A program made the translations under genes and the position numbers. Positions 40,666 to 49,058 of a stretch of 56,121 nucleotides of DNA are shown in pieces. The DNA is from Paractinoplanes rishiriensis (GTDB taxonomy: Bacteria; Actinomycetota; Actinomycetes; Mycobacteriales; Micromonosporaceae), in assembly GCF_016862375.1 (NCBI RefSeq), contig NZ_BOMV01000110.1, forward strand, positions 1 to 56,121, in the 5' to 3' direction. Each line of letters opens with the position of its first letter. Position 1 is the stretch's first letter. A model generated the notes under the pieces. That model was given only the letters and a program-made list of their open reading frames with translations. It did no database searches and was not told where the DNA came from.

Positions 40666-43334
40666 CACCGTACGGGTTGACGACCGAACAGCTCACCGAG
40701 CCTCTCGGGCTGGGCGGAATGGGTCTGGGCGGAATGGGTCTGGGCGGAATGGGTCTGGGCGAGTTCCGTCCGCGGCTGTCCTGGAAACTGCGCAGCGACC
40801 GGCGGGGTGCGGCCCCGTCGGCGTACCGGATCACGGCTGCCCGGCATGAGGGTGACCTGGACGATGAGGCCCGGCTGATCTGGGACAGCGGACGCCGCGA
40901 GAGCGGCGACACGCTGCTCGTGCCCTGGGACGGACCGGTCCTGCAGTCCGCCACGTGCTATCACTGGCGGGTCGAGGTGTGGGACGAGACCGGCGCCGCG
41001 GCGGGAACGGCGCAGAGCTGGTTCGAGACCGGGCTGCTGCACCGCGACGACTGGACCGCCGGGTGGATCGGCCGCGACCCGGTGAGCCTGCCGCTGGTCG
41101 ACCCGCCCACCGACGAGGAGCGCTCCTTCCCCAGCCCGGCTGCCGCCCCGCTCTACCTGCGGCACGATTTCGAGGTGGCCGAGCGCCCGGTGCGGGCCCG
41201 GCTGTACGCCACCGCGCGCGGCGTCTACGAGCCCAGCCTCAACGGCGCCCGGGTCGGCGACCGCGAGCTGGCACCCGGCTGGACCGAGTACCACCGGCGC
41301 CTGCAGTACCAGACCTACGACGTGACCGGCCGGGTGCACGCCGGTGTCAACGAGATCGGCGCGATCGTGGCCGACGGCTGGTGGAGTGGCCACGTCGGGT
41401 TCGACCCGAGCCGGCCGGCCCGCCACTACGGCACCGCCACCGGCTATCTGGCGCAGCTGGTCCTCGACTTCGCCGACGGTTCGCGACAGGTGGTCGCCAC
41501 CGACGGCGACTGGACCGAAGGGGCCGGACCGATCCTGGCGGCCGACCTGCTGATGGGCCAGTTCGCCGACGCCCGGCGATCGCCGTCGTTCCGGCCGGTC
41601 GCGGTGCTCGACCGCGAGCCCGGCCCGCTGGTCGCCGAGCCGGATCATCCCATCCGCGTCACCGCCGAGGTGCCGGCCGTCGCGGTGGACCGGCGGGGAC
41701 CGCACCGGTTCGTCGTCGACTTCGGACAGAACGTGGTCGGCCGGGTCCGCTTGCGGATCCGCGGTGCCGAGCCGGGGCGGCGGATCGTGCTGCGGCACGC
41801 CGAGGTGCTCTCCGGCGGCGAGCTCTACCTCGACAATCTGCGCCGGGCCGCGGCCACCGACACCTACGTCACGGCCGGCGGCGAGGAGGAGTTCGAGCCG
41901 CAGTTCACCTTCCACGGCTTCCGGTACGCCGAGGTCTCCGGCTACCCGGGGGAGCTGTCCGCGGCCGACGTGAGCGCCCGGGTCCTGCACAACGACACCC
42001 CGTTCACCGGCCGGTTCACCTGCTCCGACCCGATGGTCGAGCAGTTGCAGGCGAACATCGTGTGGGGGCAGCGCGGCAACTTCGTGGCGGTGCCCACCGA
42101 CTGCCCGCAGCGCGACGAGCGGCTCGGCTGGCTCGCCGACGCCCAGGTGTTCGCGCCGACCGCGACCCGCAACGCCGACGTGTCCGCGTTCCTCGCCCGC
42201 TGGATGCGCGACGTGGTCGACGGGCAGGACGCCGACGGGGCCTTCCGCGACGTCGCGCCGGTCCTGGTGCTCGACCGGGAGGGCGCTCCGGCGTGGGGCG
42301 ACGCCGGCGTCATCATCCCCTGGCTGCTGTGGCGGGCCTACGGCGACCGGCGCACGCTGGAGCACAGCTTCGCGGCGATGGTCGCCTGGATCGAGCACGT
42401 CCGCCGGCACAATCCCGACCTGCTGTGGCGGCACCGCACCGGCAACTCGTACGGCGACTGGCTGCAGGTCGACGCCGAGACCCCGCGTGACGTGCTGTCG
42501 ACCGCCTATTTCGCGTACAGCACCCGGATCGTCGCGGACGCCGCCGAGGTGCTCGGGCGCGGGGCCGAACTCGACGAGTACCGGGCCCTGCACGACAAGA
42601 TCCGGTCGGCCTTCATCGACGCCTACGTCCGGGACGACGGCACCGTCGAGGGCGGCACCCAGACGGCTTACCTGCTGGCCCTCGACTTCGGGTTGCTGCC
42701 GCCGGACCTGGTCGAAGCGGCGGCCGGTCACCTGGCCGCCGACGTGGAGAAGCGGGGCAACCGGCTGACCACCGGTTTCGTCGGGGTCGCACTGCTGTGC
42801 CCGGTGCTGGCCGAGCACGGCCGCGCCGACCTCGCGTACGCCCTGCTGCACCAGGACGACTTTCCGTCCTGGGGCTATTCCATCCGGCACGGCGCCACCA
42901 CGATCTGGGAGCGCTGGGACGGCTGGACCGAGCACGGCGGGTTCCAGTCCGCCGCGATGAACTCCTTCAACCACTACAGCCTGGGCAGCGTCGGCGACTG
43001 GCTCTTCGGCCGCGTCGCCGGCATCGACCAGGCGCCGGGCTCGGTCGCCTACCGCGAACTGATGCTGCGGCCGACACCGGGCGGGCAGCTCACCTGGGCG
43101 CGCGCCGAGCAGGAGACCGCCCGCGGTTTCGTCTGCTGCGGCTGGGACCTGGACGGTGACCAGCTCACCGTCGTGGTCGCGGTGCCGCCCGGCAGCACCG
43201 CCGTTCTGGAGATCCCCACCACCGACCCGGGCAGCGTCCGTCTCGACGACGCTCCCGTCCCGGCCGAACCGTCCGCCCGCGGCGCCACCGTGCGGCTGAC
43301 CTCCGGCCGGTTCACCTTCACCGCCGCCTATTGA
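40662..43334 (+). CDS. GH78 alpha-L-rhamnosidase, cytoplasmic
   Basis: An 890-residue enzyme that removes terminal alpha-L-rhamnose from imported oligosaccharides. The N-terminal beta domains include RPRLSWKLRSDRRGAAPSAY and WTAGWIGRDP. The (alpha/alpha)6 catalytic barrel contains CPQRDERLGWLADAQ with the general-acid Glu near residue 486, then RWMRDVVDGQDADGAFRDVA and GATTIWERWDGW with the second Glu near 750. No signal peptide is present and the start overlaps the permease stop, so it acts inside the cell. The motif that should read EPLGL-x-RPRLSW is expanded by a DNA repeat into several GGMGL units near residues 16-33. Length and the remaining motifs are normal. Confidence 0.92.
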   Translation: MTPYGLTTEQLTEPLGLGGMGLGGMGLGGMGLGEFRPRLSWKLRSDRRGAAPSAYRITAARHEGDLDDEARLIWDSGRRESGDTLLVPWDGPVLQSATCYHWRVEVWDETGAAAGTAQSWFETGLLHRDDWTAGWIGRDPVSLPLVDPPTDEERSFPSPAAAPLYLRHDFEVAERPVRARLYATARGVYEPSLNGARVGDRELAPGWTEYHRRLQYQTYDVTGRVHAGVNEIGAIVADGWWSGHVGFDPSRPARHYGTATGYLAQLVLDFADGSRQVVATDGDWTEGAGPILAADLLMGQFADARRSPSFRPVAVLDREPGPLVAEPDHPIRVTAEVPAVAVDRRGPHRFVVDFGQNVVGRVRLRIRGAEPGRRIVLRHAEVLSGGELYLDNLRRAAATDTYVTAGGEEEFEPQFTFHGFRYAEVSGYPGELSAADVSARVLHNDTPFTGRFTCSDPMVEQLQANIVWGQRGNFVAVPTDCPQRDERLGWLADAQVFAPTATRNADVSAFLARWMRDVVDGQDADGAFRDVAPVLVLDREGAPAWGDAGVIIPWLLWRAYGDRRTLEHSFAAMVAWIEHVRRHNPDLLWRHRTGNSYGDWLQVDAETPRDVLSTAYFAYSTRIVADAAEVLGRGAELDEYRALHDKIRSAFIDAYVRDDGTVEGGTQTAYLLALDFGLLPPDLVEAAAGHLAADVEKRGNRLTTGFVGVALLCPVLAEHGRADLAYALLHQDDFPSWGYSIRHGATTIWERWDGWTEHGGFQSAAMNSFNHYSLGSVGDWLFGRVAGIDQAPGSVAYRELMLRPTPGGQLTWARAEQETARGFVCCGWDLDGDQLTVVVAVPPGSTAVLEIPTTDPGSVRLDDAPVPAEPSARGATVRLTSGRFTFTAAY
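40710..40761 (+). repeat. 15-base tandem repeat inside the rhamnosidase gene
   Basis: The unit CTGGGCGGAATGGGT occurs three times without change (40710-40724, 40725-40739, 40740-40754) and a fourth copy starts (CTGGGCG). Being a multiple of three it keeps the frame and adds LGGMG units. Exact identity suggests a recent slippage expansion. Confidence 0.9.
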
Positions 43335-43354
43335 TCTTCACCCCGGGAGCGATC

Positions 43355-44629
43355 ATGAACATACGCAGACTCACGCCCCTCGTCGCCGCCCTGACCGCGG
43401 TCACTCTCGCCGCGGCGTGCAGCAGCGGCACCAACGCCAACTCCGGAGCGGACGGCGGCGGTGACAACAAGACCCTCACCCTCGCGTCGGTCGACCAGGG
43501 CTCCATCGAGGACGTCATCAAGGCGTTCGAGGCGGCCAACCCGGGCGTGAAGGTCACCTTCACCACCAGCGGGGCCGACCAGTACCAGGCCCAGATCCGG
43601 ACCCAGCTGGCCTCCGGCACCGCACCGGACGTGATGACCGTGTGGCCCGGCAACGGCAACCCGGGCACCACCTACGTACTCGCCAAGCCCGGTTATCTCC
43701 TCGACCTGTCCGACCAGCCGTGGGCCGCGAAGCTGCCGGACTCGTTCAAGACCGTCGCCCAGTACGAGGGCAAGACCTACAACGCGCTGTTCGGCCTCAA
43801 CGGCATCGGCGCGGTCTACAACGACGAGGCCCTGCAGAAGTCCGGCCTCAAGGCGCCGACCACGTGGACCGAGCTGCTGGCCTTCTGCCGGGACGCGGCC
43901 GGCAAGGGCACCCCGGCCTACGCGCTGGGCATCCAGGACAACTGGGTCACCCAGCTCGTCCTCTACGCCCTCGCGGCCACCGTCGTGTTCGGCCCGGACC
44001 GCGACTTCAACACCAAGCTCGCAGCCGGCCAGACCACCTTCGCCGGCTCGTCCTGGACCCAGGCGATGGCCAAGTACCAGGAGATGTCCAAGGCCGGCTG
44101 CTTCCAGAAGAACCCGCTGGGCACCAGCTACGAGGCCAGCCAGACGCTCGCCGCGACCGGCAAGACGCTCGGCATCGTCCAGGGCAACTGGATCATCAGC
44201 CTGCTCAAGCAGAAGAACCCGAGCGGCAAGTTCACGATGACCGCCCTGCCGGCCACCGACGACCCGGCCGCCTTCCTGATGCCCGCCGCCGCGGGTGCCG
44301 GCTACGGCGTCAATGCCAAGGCCAAGAACAAAGAGCTGGCAATCAAATTCATCTCGTACGTCATGTCGCCCGCCGGCATGAAGGTGTTCAACGAGAAGCA
44401 GGGCAGCCTGCCGACCCTGCCCGACGCCGGCACCACCGTGGACCCGGGCCTCAAGGAACTGACGACCTTCGTGCAGGGCAACCGCACGGTGCCGTTCATG
44501 GACCAGCTCTGGCCCAACGCCAAGGTGCAGCAGACCATGCTCAGCGGTCTGCAGGAGGTGTTCAGCAACCAGTCGACCGCGGACGCGGTGCTCAAGGACA
44601 TGGACACCGAATACCAGAAGGGCGAGTAG
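43355..44629 (+). CDS. Sugar-binding lipoprotein of the ABC importer
   Basis: A 424-residue extracellular solute-binding protein. The signal peptide ends in the lipobox LAAAC near residue 22, so it is lipid-anchored outside. The two-lobe fold is indicated by TLTLASVDQGSIEDVIKAFE, AANPGVKVTFTTSGADQYQA, GTAPDVMTVWPGNGNPG, YNALFGLNGIGAVYNDEAL and ELAIKFISYVMSPAGMKVF. ATG at 43355 follows CGGGAG. It serves the two upstream permeases. Gene order (permeases, hydrolase, binding protein) is unusual, since the binding protein normally comes first. Confidence 0.9.
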   Translation: MNIRRLTPLVAALTAVTLAAACSSGTNANSGADGGGDNKTLTLASVDQGSIEDVIKAFEAANPGVKVTFTTSGADQYQAQIRTQLASGTAPDVMTVWPGNGNPGTTYVLAKPGYLLDLSDQPWAAKLPDSFKTVAQYEGKTYNALFGLNGIGAVYNDEALQKSGLKAPTTWTELLAFCRDAAGKGTPAYALGIQDNWVTQLVLYALAATVVFGPDRDFNTKLAAGQTTFAGSSWTQAMAKYQEMSKAGCFQKNPLGTSYEASQTLAATGKTLGIVQGNWIISLLKQKNPSGKFTMTALPATDDPAAFLMPAAAGAGYGVNAKAKNKELAIKFISYVMSPAGMKVFNEKQGSLPTLPDAGTTVDPGLKELTTFVQGNRTVPFMDQLWPNAKVQQTMLSGLQEVFSNQSTADAVLKDMDTEYQKGE

Positions 44630-44635
44630 TCACCG

Positions 44636-45847
44636 GTGGCCGACTTCCCGGGGGACTTCCTGTGGGGTAGTGCCGCCTCGGCCCACCAGGTCGAAGGCGG
44701 CAACACCAACAGCGACTGGTGGGACTTCGAGCACGACCCCTCCAGCCCGGCCGTGGAGTCCTCCGGCGACGGCATCGACCACTTCCACCGCTACGCCGAG
44801 GATTTCGCCCTGCTGTCCTCGCTCGGCCACAATGCGCACCGCCTCTCCGTGGAGTGGTCGCGCATCGAGCCGGCGCCCGGCGAGTTCAGCAGGGCCGCGC
44901 TGGACCATTACCGGCGGGTGCTCACCGTGCTGCGCGACGAGGGCCTGACCGCCTTCGTCACGCTGCACCACTTCACGCTGCCGCGCTGGTTCGCCGCCGC
45001 CGGCGGCTGGCTGGCCCCGGACGCGGCAGATGTCTTCGCCCGTTACGGCAAGCGAGTCGCCGCCGAACTGGGCGATCTCATGCCGTACGTCTGCACCGTC
45101 AACGAGCCGCAGATGATCGCCCTGCACGGCTACCTCGAGGGTTACCACCCGCCGGGCATCGCCAACGCCGTGTTGTGGCGGCGTGCCGGCGATGCCCTGT
45201 TGGACGCGCATTTCGCCGGCGTCCGTGCCGTCCGCGAGGAGACCGGCAGCCCCGTCGGCCTGGCCGTTCAGCTGCCGCTGCTGGCCCCGGCCCGCGACGA
45301 CGAGGCGTGCCGGACGCTGTACGACCTGATGCGGTACGAGATCGTCGACCGCTACCTCGACGGGCTCACCGGACCCGATGCCGGCGACTGGCTCGGCGTG
45401 CAGTACTACCGCAAACAGTGGGTCGACCCGGCCTCGCCGACCTGGTTCGGCAGACCGCCCGCCGGGGTGCCGACGACCCAGATGGGCTGGGCGGTCCACC
45501 CGGACGGGCTGCGGCAGATGCTGCACCGCGCCGCCCGCACCGGGTTGCCGCTGTACGTGACGGAGAACGGCATCGCCACCGCCGACGACGCCGAACGTGT
45601 CGACTACCTCAGGACCCACCTCGCCGCGCTGGCGCAGGCTCGCGTGCAGGGCGTCGACGTGCGCGGCTACCTGCACTGGTCGGCGTTCGACAACTTCGAG
45701 TGGAGCGAGGGCTACCGGCCCCGGTTCGGCCTGATCGCCGTCGACCGGAACGACTTCACCCGCACACCCAAACCCAGCGCTCACGCTTTCGGCCGCGTTG
45801 CCCGAACCGGCCGCCTCGACGCATTTATCGACAGAGGAGCAATCTGA
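44636..45847 (+). CDS. GH1 family glycosidase (beta-glucosidase or beta-galactosidase like)
   Basis: A 403-residue cytoplasmic retaining glycosidase. Family marks are DFLWGSAASAHQVEGGNTNS at the start, HRLSVEWSRIEPAPGEF, the acid/base E157 in TVNEPQ and the nucleophile E310 in YVTENG; the C-terminal GYLHWSAFDNFEWSEGYRPR is classical GH1. It is about 40-50 residues shorter than most GH1 enzymes. It acts after uptake, probably on a beta-linked sugar left after derhamnosylation, for example galactosyl or glucosyl residues of rhamnogalacturonan side chains or of a plant rhamnoglucoside. GTG at 44636 is six bases behind the binding-protein stop. Confidence 0.9.
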   Translation: MADFPGDFLWGSAASAHQVEGGNTNSDWWDFEHDPSSPAVESSGDGIDHFHRYAEDFALLSSLGHNAHRLSVEWSRIEPAPGEFSRAALDHYRRVLTVLRDEGLTAFVTLHHFTLPRWFAAAGGWLAPDAADVFARYGKRVAAELGDLMPYVCTVNEPQMIALHGYLEGYHPPGIANAVLWRRAGDALLDAHFAGVRAVREETGSPVGLAVQLPLLAPARDDEACRTLYDLMRYEIVDRYLDGLTGPDAGDWLGVQYYRKQWVDPASPTWFGRPPAGVPTTQMGWAVHPDGLRQMLHRAARTGLPLYVTENGIATADDAERVDYLRTHLAALAQARVQGVDVRGYLHWSAFDNFEWSEGYRPRFGLIAVDRNDFTRTPKPSAHAFGRVARTGRLDAFIDRGAI

Positions 45848-48800
45848 TGGCCCCGATCAGAAGACCCGCGATCCTGACGACGACAGCGCTACTGCTCACC
45901 CTCGGCGCCGCCGTACCGGCCGCCGCCCACTCCGGTTCCGCCGGCGGTGTCCGGGTCGTCCGGCTCAGCGTCGACGGCCGGTACGACTCGCCGCTCGGCC
46001 TCGACAACGTCCGTCCCACCCTGGCCTGGCAGATGACCGCGATCGGCGACTGCCGGCACCGGGTCTGCGCCGCCGACCGGCAGACCGGGTATGAGGTGCA
46101 GGCCGCCGCGACCGTCGCCGACCTGCGCGCCGGCCGGCTGCTCTGGCGTACCGGCCGGGTGTCCGGCGACGACCAGCAGGTGCGTTTCGGCCGTGACCTC
46201 GGCTCGCGCGACAGCGTCGCCTGGCGGGTGCGGGTCTGGGACGCCCACCGGCAGGTGTCCGCCTGGTCCGCCCCGTCGACCTGGACCACCGGCCTGCTGC
46301 ACGCCGCCGACTGGGGTGCGGCGCGGTGGATCGACTACCCGGACCGCGCCGAGAACCAGCCGATGCCGATCTTCGCCCGGCAGTTCGCGGTGCCCCGGCA
46401 CAAGAGCGTGGCCGACGCGCGGCTCTATCTCTCCGGCGTCGGGCTGCACCACGCCACCGTCAACGGCCGCGAGGTCACCGACGAGGTCCTCGCCCCCGGC
46501 AACTCGAACTACCAGCTCTCCAGCGAGTACCGCACCTATGACGTCACGTCCGCGCTGCGGTCCGGCGCGAACGCCGTCGGCGTCGAACTCGGCAACGGCC
46601 CGGCCTACGTACGCCGCAGCGTCACCAACCCCGCGGTCGGCCGCACCTCTCCCTACTCGTGGTGGCAGAGCCAGCTCAAGGGCAACGGCACCCTGACCGC
46701 GGACGTTCCCGCCGGCAGCACCGTCGTCGAGGTCAGCGAGGTCGCCGGCTATCACGTCGGCGGCACCGTCAACGTGGACACCGGGGGAGGGGGTGACCGG
46801 TTCGAATCGCGCACCATCACCGCGATCGGGACCACGAGTATCACCTTCACCCCGGCGCTCGCCCTGGCACACGCCGCGGGCGCGAAGGTGACGGGTTCCG
46901 GCAACAACATCGCGGCCAGCGACGCCTCCGCCGGCGCGGCCGTCACCCCGCGCTTCATCGGCCGGCTGGAGATCCGCTACCGGGACGGCAGCCGCGAGAC
47001 GATCGTGACCGACCGGTCCTGGCGTACCGCGCTGGGCCCGCTGGTCACCGACGCCTGGTACTCGGGCTCCGATTACGACGCCCGCCGCGAGCAGCCCGGC
47101 TGGAACGCCCCCGGCGCCGACCTCGGAGCGTCCGCGAAGCGCCGCGACGGCACCCCGACCGGTTGGATCGCCGCCGGCTTCGCGCCGCCGCCCAATCTCG
47201 CCACCACGCTCGTCGCCCGCACCGCCGAGCCGATCACCGTGCAGGAGGAGTTCGAGCCGGTCTCGGTGACCAACCCGGCACCGGGCACCTGGGTGTTCGA
47301 CTTCGGGCAGAACATCGTGGGCTGGCCCCGGCTCCGGCTCGACCGGGTGCCCGCCGGCACCACGGTGAAGGTGGCGCCGGCCGAGTCGCTCAACCCGGAC
47401 GGCACGGTCAACCAGGCCTCCCTGATGGGCGGCGGCGGATCCCGCGGCGTCGACCTGTTCAACACCTACACCACCGCCGGGGGCCGCACCGAGACGTGGC
47501 ATCCCCGCTTCAACTACTTCGGCATGCAGTGGGTGCAGGTGACCGGCCTGCCGGACGGTTTCACCCCGGGCAAGAACCTGATCACCGGCGTACGCCTGCA
47601 GGCCGACACCCCGATCGCCGGCACCTTCTCGTCGTCGAACGACCGGATCAACCGCATCCACACGATGTCGCGGTACTCCTTCGCCGCGAACATCATGTCG
47701 GTGTTCACCGACTGTCCCGGCCGGGAGAAGCTGTCGTACCCCGCCGACTACACCATGCCGATGGGCGCCATTCACCGCGATTTCCAGCTCAATGCCTTCA
47801 TGCGTACGACCATGCGCCATCTCGTGGAGGGGCAGTCGCTGGCGGACACCCCGATGGCCGGCAACGTCGCGCTGAAGACCCCGGTCTACGACTGGGGTTA
47901 CAACGGCCGGTTCGGTGACGAGATCAACTGGGGCAACGCGATCGTGCTCGTCCCGGCGATCCTGCACCAGCTGTACGGCGACACCGGCGAGATGTCCCGG
48001 TACTACGACCGGCTGGTGCGCTTCGTCGACTACATCCAGCGGCAGAAGGTGGTCGGCGGGTTCTATGTCGACGCCGCCTTGGGCGACTGGGTCGGCGCCG
48101 AGCCGACCTCCGGGCGCATCACCGGCACCTGGGGCTACTACCTGACCATCCAGTCGATGGCCCGGATCGCCACGCTGACCGGGCACACCGCCGACGCCGC
48201 CCGGTACGCCGCGCTGGCCGGGGAGATCAAGGCGGCGTTCAACCGCGCGTTCTTCAACGAGGCACTGGGCCGCTACACCGCCACCGGCAACGCCGGGACG
48301 GACGGCGCCACCCAGGCCGCGCAGGCGCTCGCCCTCGACGCCGGCCTGGTACCGGCCGACAGCCACGGCAAGGTGCTCGAGGCGCTGGTGGAACTGATCT
48401 ACGCCTTCCATCCCAACGGCACCGGGCCGCACTTCAGCGGCGGCACCATCGGGATGGGCCCGATCGTGCGGGCGCTGATGAACGGCGACCGCGACGACGT
48501 GCTGTGGGAGGTGCTGCAGCAGAACGACCAGCCGAGCTACGGCTACTTCATGGAGCCGACGCCCGCCAACCCGGGCGGCATGACGACCATCGGCGAACGG
48601 TGGAACCGCGGCGACTCCAAGAACCACATGATCCTGGCCCAGATCGAGGAGTGGTTCCACGCCGGCATCGCCGGGATCCAGGCCGCGCCCGGCTCGCCGG
48701 CCTACGACCGGCTCGTCGTCAAGCCGAAGCCGGTCGGCGACCTGACCAGGGCGAGCGGTGCCCACCAGACCCCGGCCGGGTGGGCCCGCTCGGCGTGGAC

Positions 48801-48993
48801 GAAGAGCGCCGGCCGGTTCGCGCTGTCAGTGACCGTTCCGGCCAACACCCAGGCCGAGGTGTGGGTGCCGGCGGCCGACCGGCGCCTCGTCACCGCGTCG
48901 GGCCGCGCCGTGTTCCAGCGCGCCGACGGTGCCTACGTCGTCTATGCCGTCCCGTCCGGCTCGCACTCCTTCACGGTGCGAACCGGCCGCTGA
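45847..48993 (+). CDS. GH78 alpha-L-rhamnosidase, secreted
   Basis: A 1048-residue enzyme with a signal peptide (residues 1-28, TALLLTLGAAVPAAAHSG), so extracellular, in contrast to the first GH78. N-terminal beta domains contain DSPLGLDNVRPTLAWQM and DWGAARWIDYPDRAENQPMP. An inserted all-beta stretch near 278-350 (ADVPAGSTVVEVSEVAGYHV) is absent from the cytoplasmic enzyme. The barrel holds the acid Glu near 627 (CPGREKLSYPADY) and Glu 917 in GERWNRGDSKNH. ATG overlaps the preceding stop by one base and has GAGGAG. It most likely releases rhamnose or rhamnosyl ends outside the cell. Confidence 0.92.
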   Translation: MAPIRRPAILTTTALLLTLGAAVPAAAHSGSAGGVRVVRLSVDGRYDSPLGLDNVRPTLAWQMTAIGDCRHRVCAADRQTGYEVQAAATVADLRAGRLLWRTGRVSGDDQQVRFGRDLGSRDSVAWRVRVWDAHRQVSAWSAPSTWTTGLLHAADWGAARWIDYPDRAENQPMPIFARQFAVPRHKSVADARLYLSGVGLHHATVNGREVTDEVLAPGNSNYQLSSEYRTYDVTSALRSGANAVGVELGNGPAYVRRSVTNPAVGRTSPYSWWQSQLKGNGTLTADVPAGSTVVEVSEVAGYHVGGTVNVDTGGGGDRFESRTITAIGTTSITFTPALALAHAAGAKVTGSGNNIAASDASAGAAVTPRFIGRLEIRYRDGSRETIVTDRSWRTALGPLVTDAWYSGSDYDARREQPGWNAPGADLGASAKRRDGTPTGWIAAGFAPPPNLATTLVARTAEPITVQEEFEPVSVTNPAPGTWVFDFGQNIVGWPRLRLDRVPAGTTVKVAPAESLNPDGTVNQASLMGGGGSRGVDLFNTYTTAGGRTETWHPRFNYFGMQWVQVTGLPDGFTPGKNLITGVRLQADTPIAGTFSSSNDRINRIHTMSRYSFAANIMSVFTDCPGREKLSYPADYTMPMGAIHRDFQLNAFMRTTMRHLVEGQSLADTPMAGNVALKTPVYDWGYNGRFGDEINWGNAIVLVPAILHQLYGDTGEMSRYYDRLVRFVDYIQRQKVVGGFYVDAALGDWVGAEPTSGRITGTWGYYLTIQSMARIATLTGHTADAARYAALAGEIKAAFNRAFFNEALGRYTATGNAGTDGATQAAQALALDAGLVPADSHGKVLEALVELIYAFHPNGTGPHFSGGTIGMGPIVRALMNGDRDDVLWEVLQQNDQPSYGYFMEPTPANPGGMTTIGERWNRGDSKNHMILAQIEEWFHAGIAGIQAAPGSPAYDRLVVKPKPVGDLTRASGAHQTPAGWARSAWTKSAGRFALSVTVPANTQAEVWVPAADRRLVTASGRAVFQRADGAYVVYAVPSGSHSFTVRTGR

Positions 48994-49001
48994 CCACGGA
49001 G

Positions 49002-49013
49002 GAAAGCGCTTGC
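49002..49013. promoter_or_regulatory. AAGCGCTT-centred site before uxaB
   Basis: GAAAGCGCTTGC has the palindromic core AAGCGCTT and lies 45 bases before the uxaB start, in the only sizeable gap of the operon (65 bases). It resembles LacI-family or ccpA-like operators and the palindrome at 16597-16610. It could give uxaB its own control. Support is symmetry and place only. Confidence 0.35.
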
Positions 49014-49058
49014 ACTACGTTGGTCGACACTGAACATCGTCGATCGAGGAGACTGAGC

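Noticed and set aside
40608..42974. 788-codon minus-strand open frame opposite the rhamnosidase
   Set aside because: Antisense shadow with low-complexity composition; the plus strand has complete GH78 motifs.
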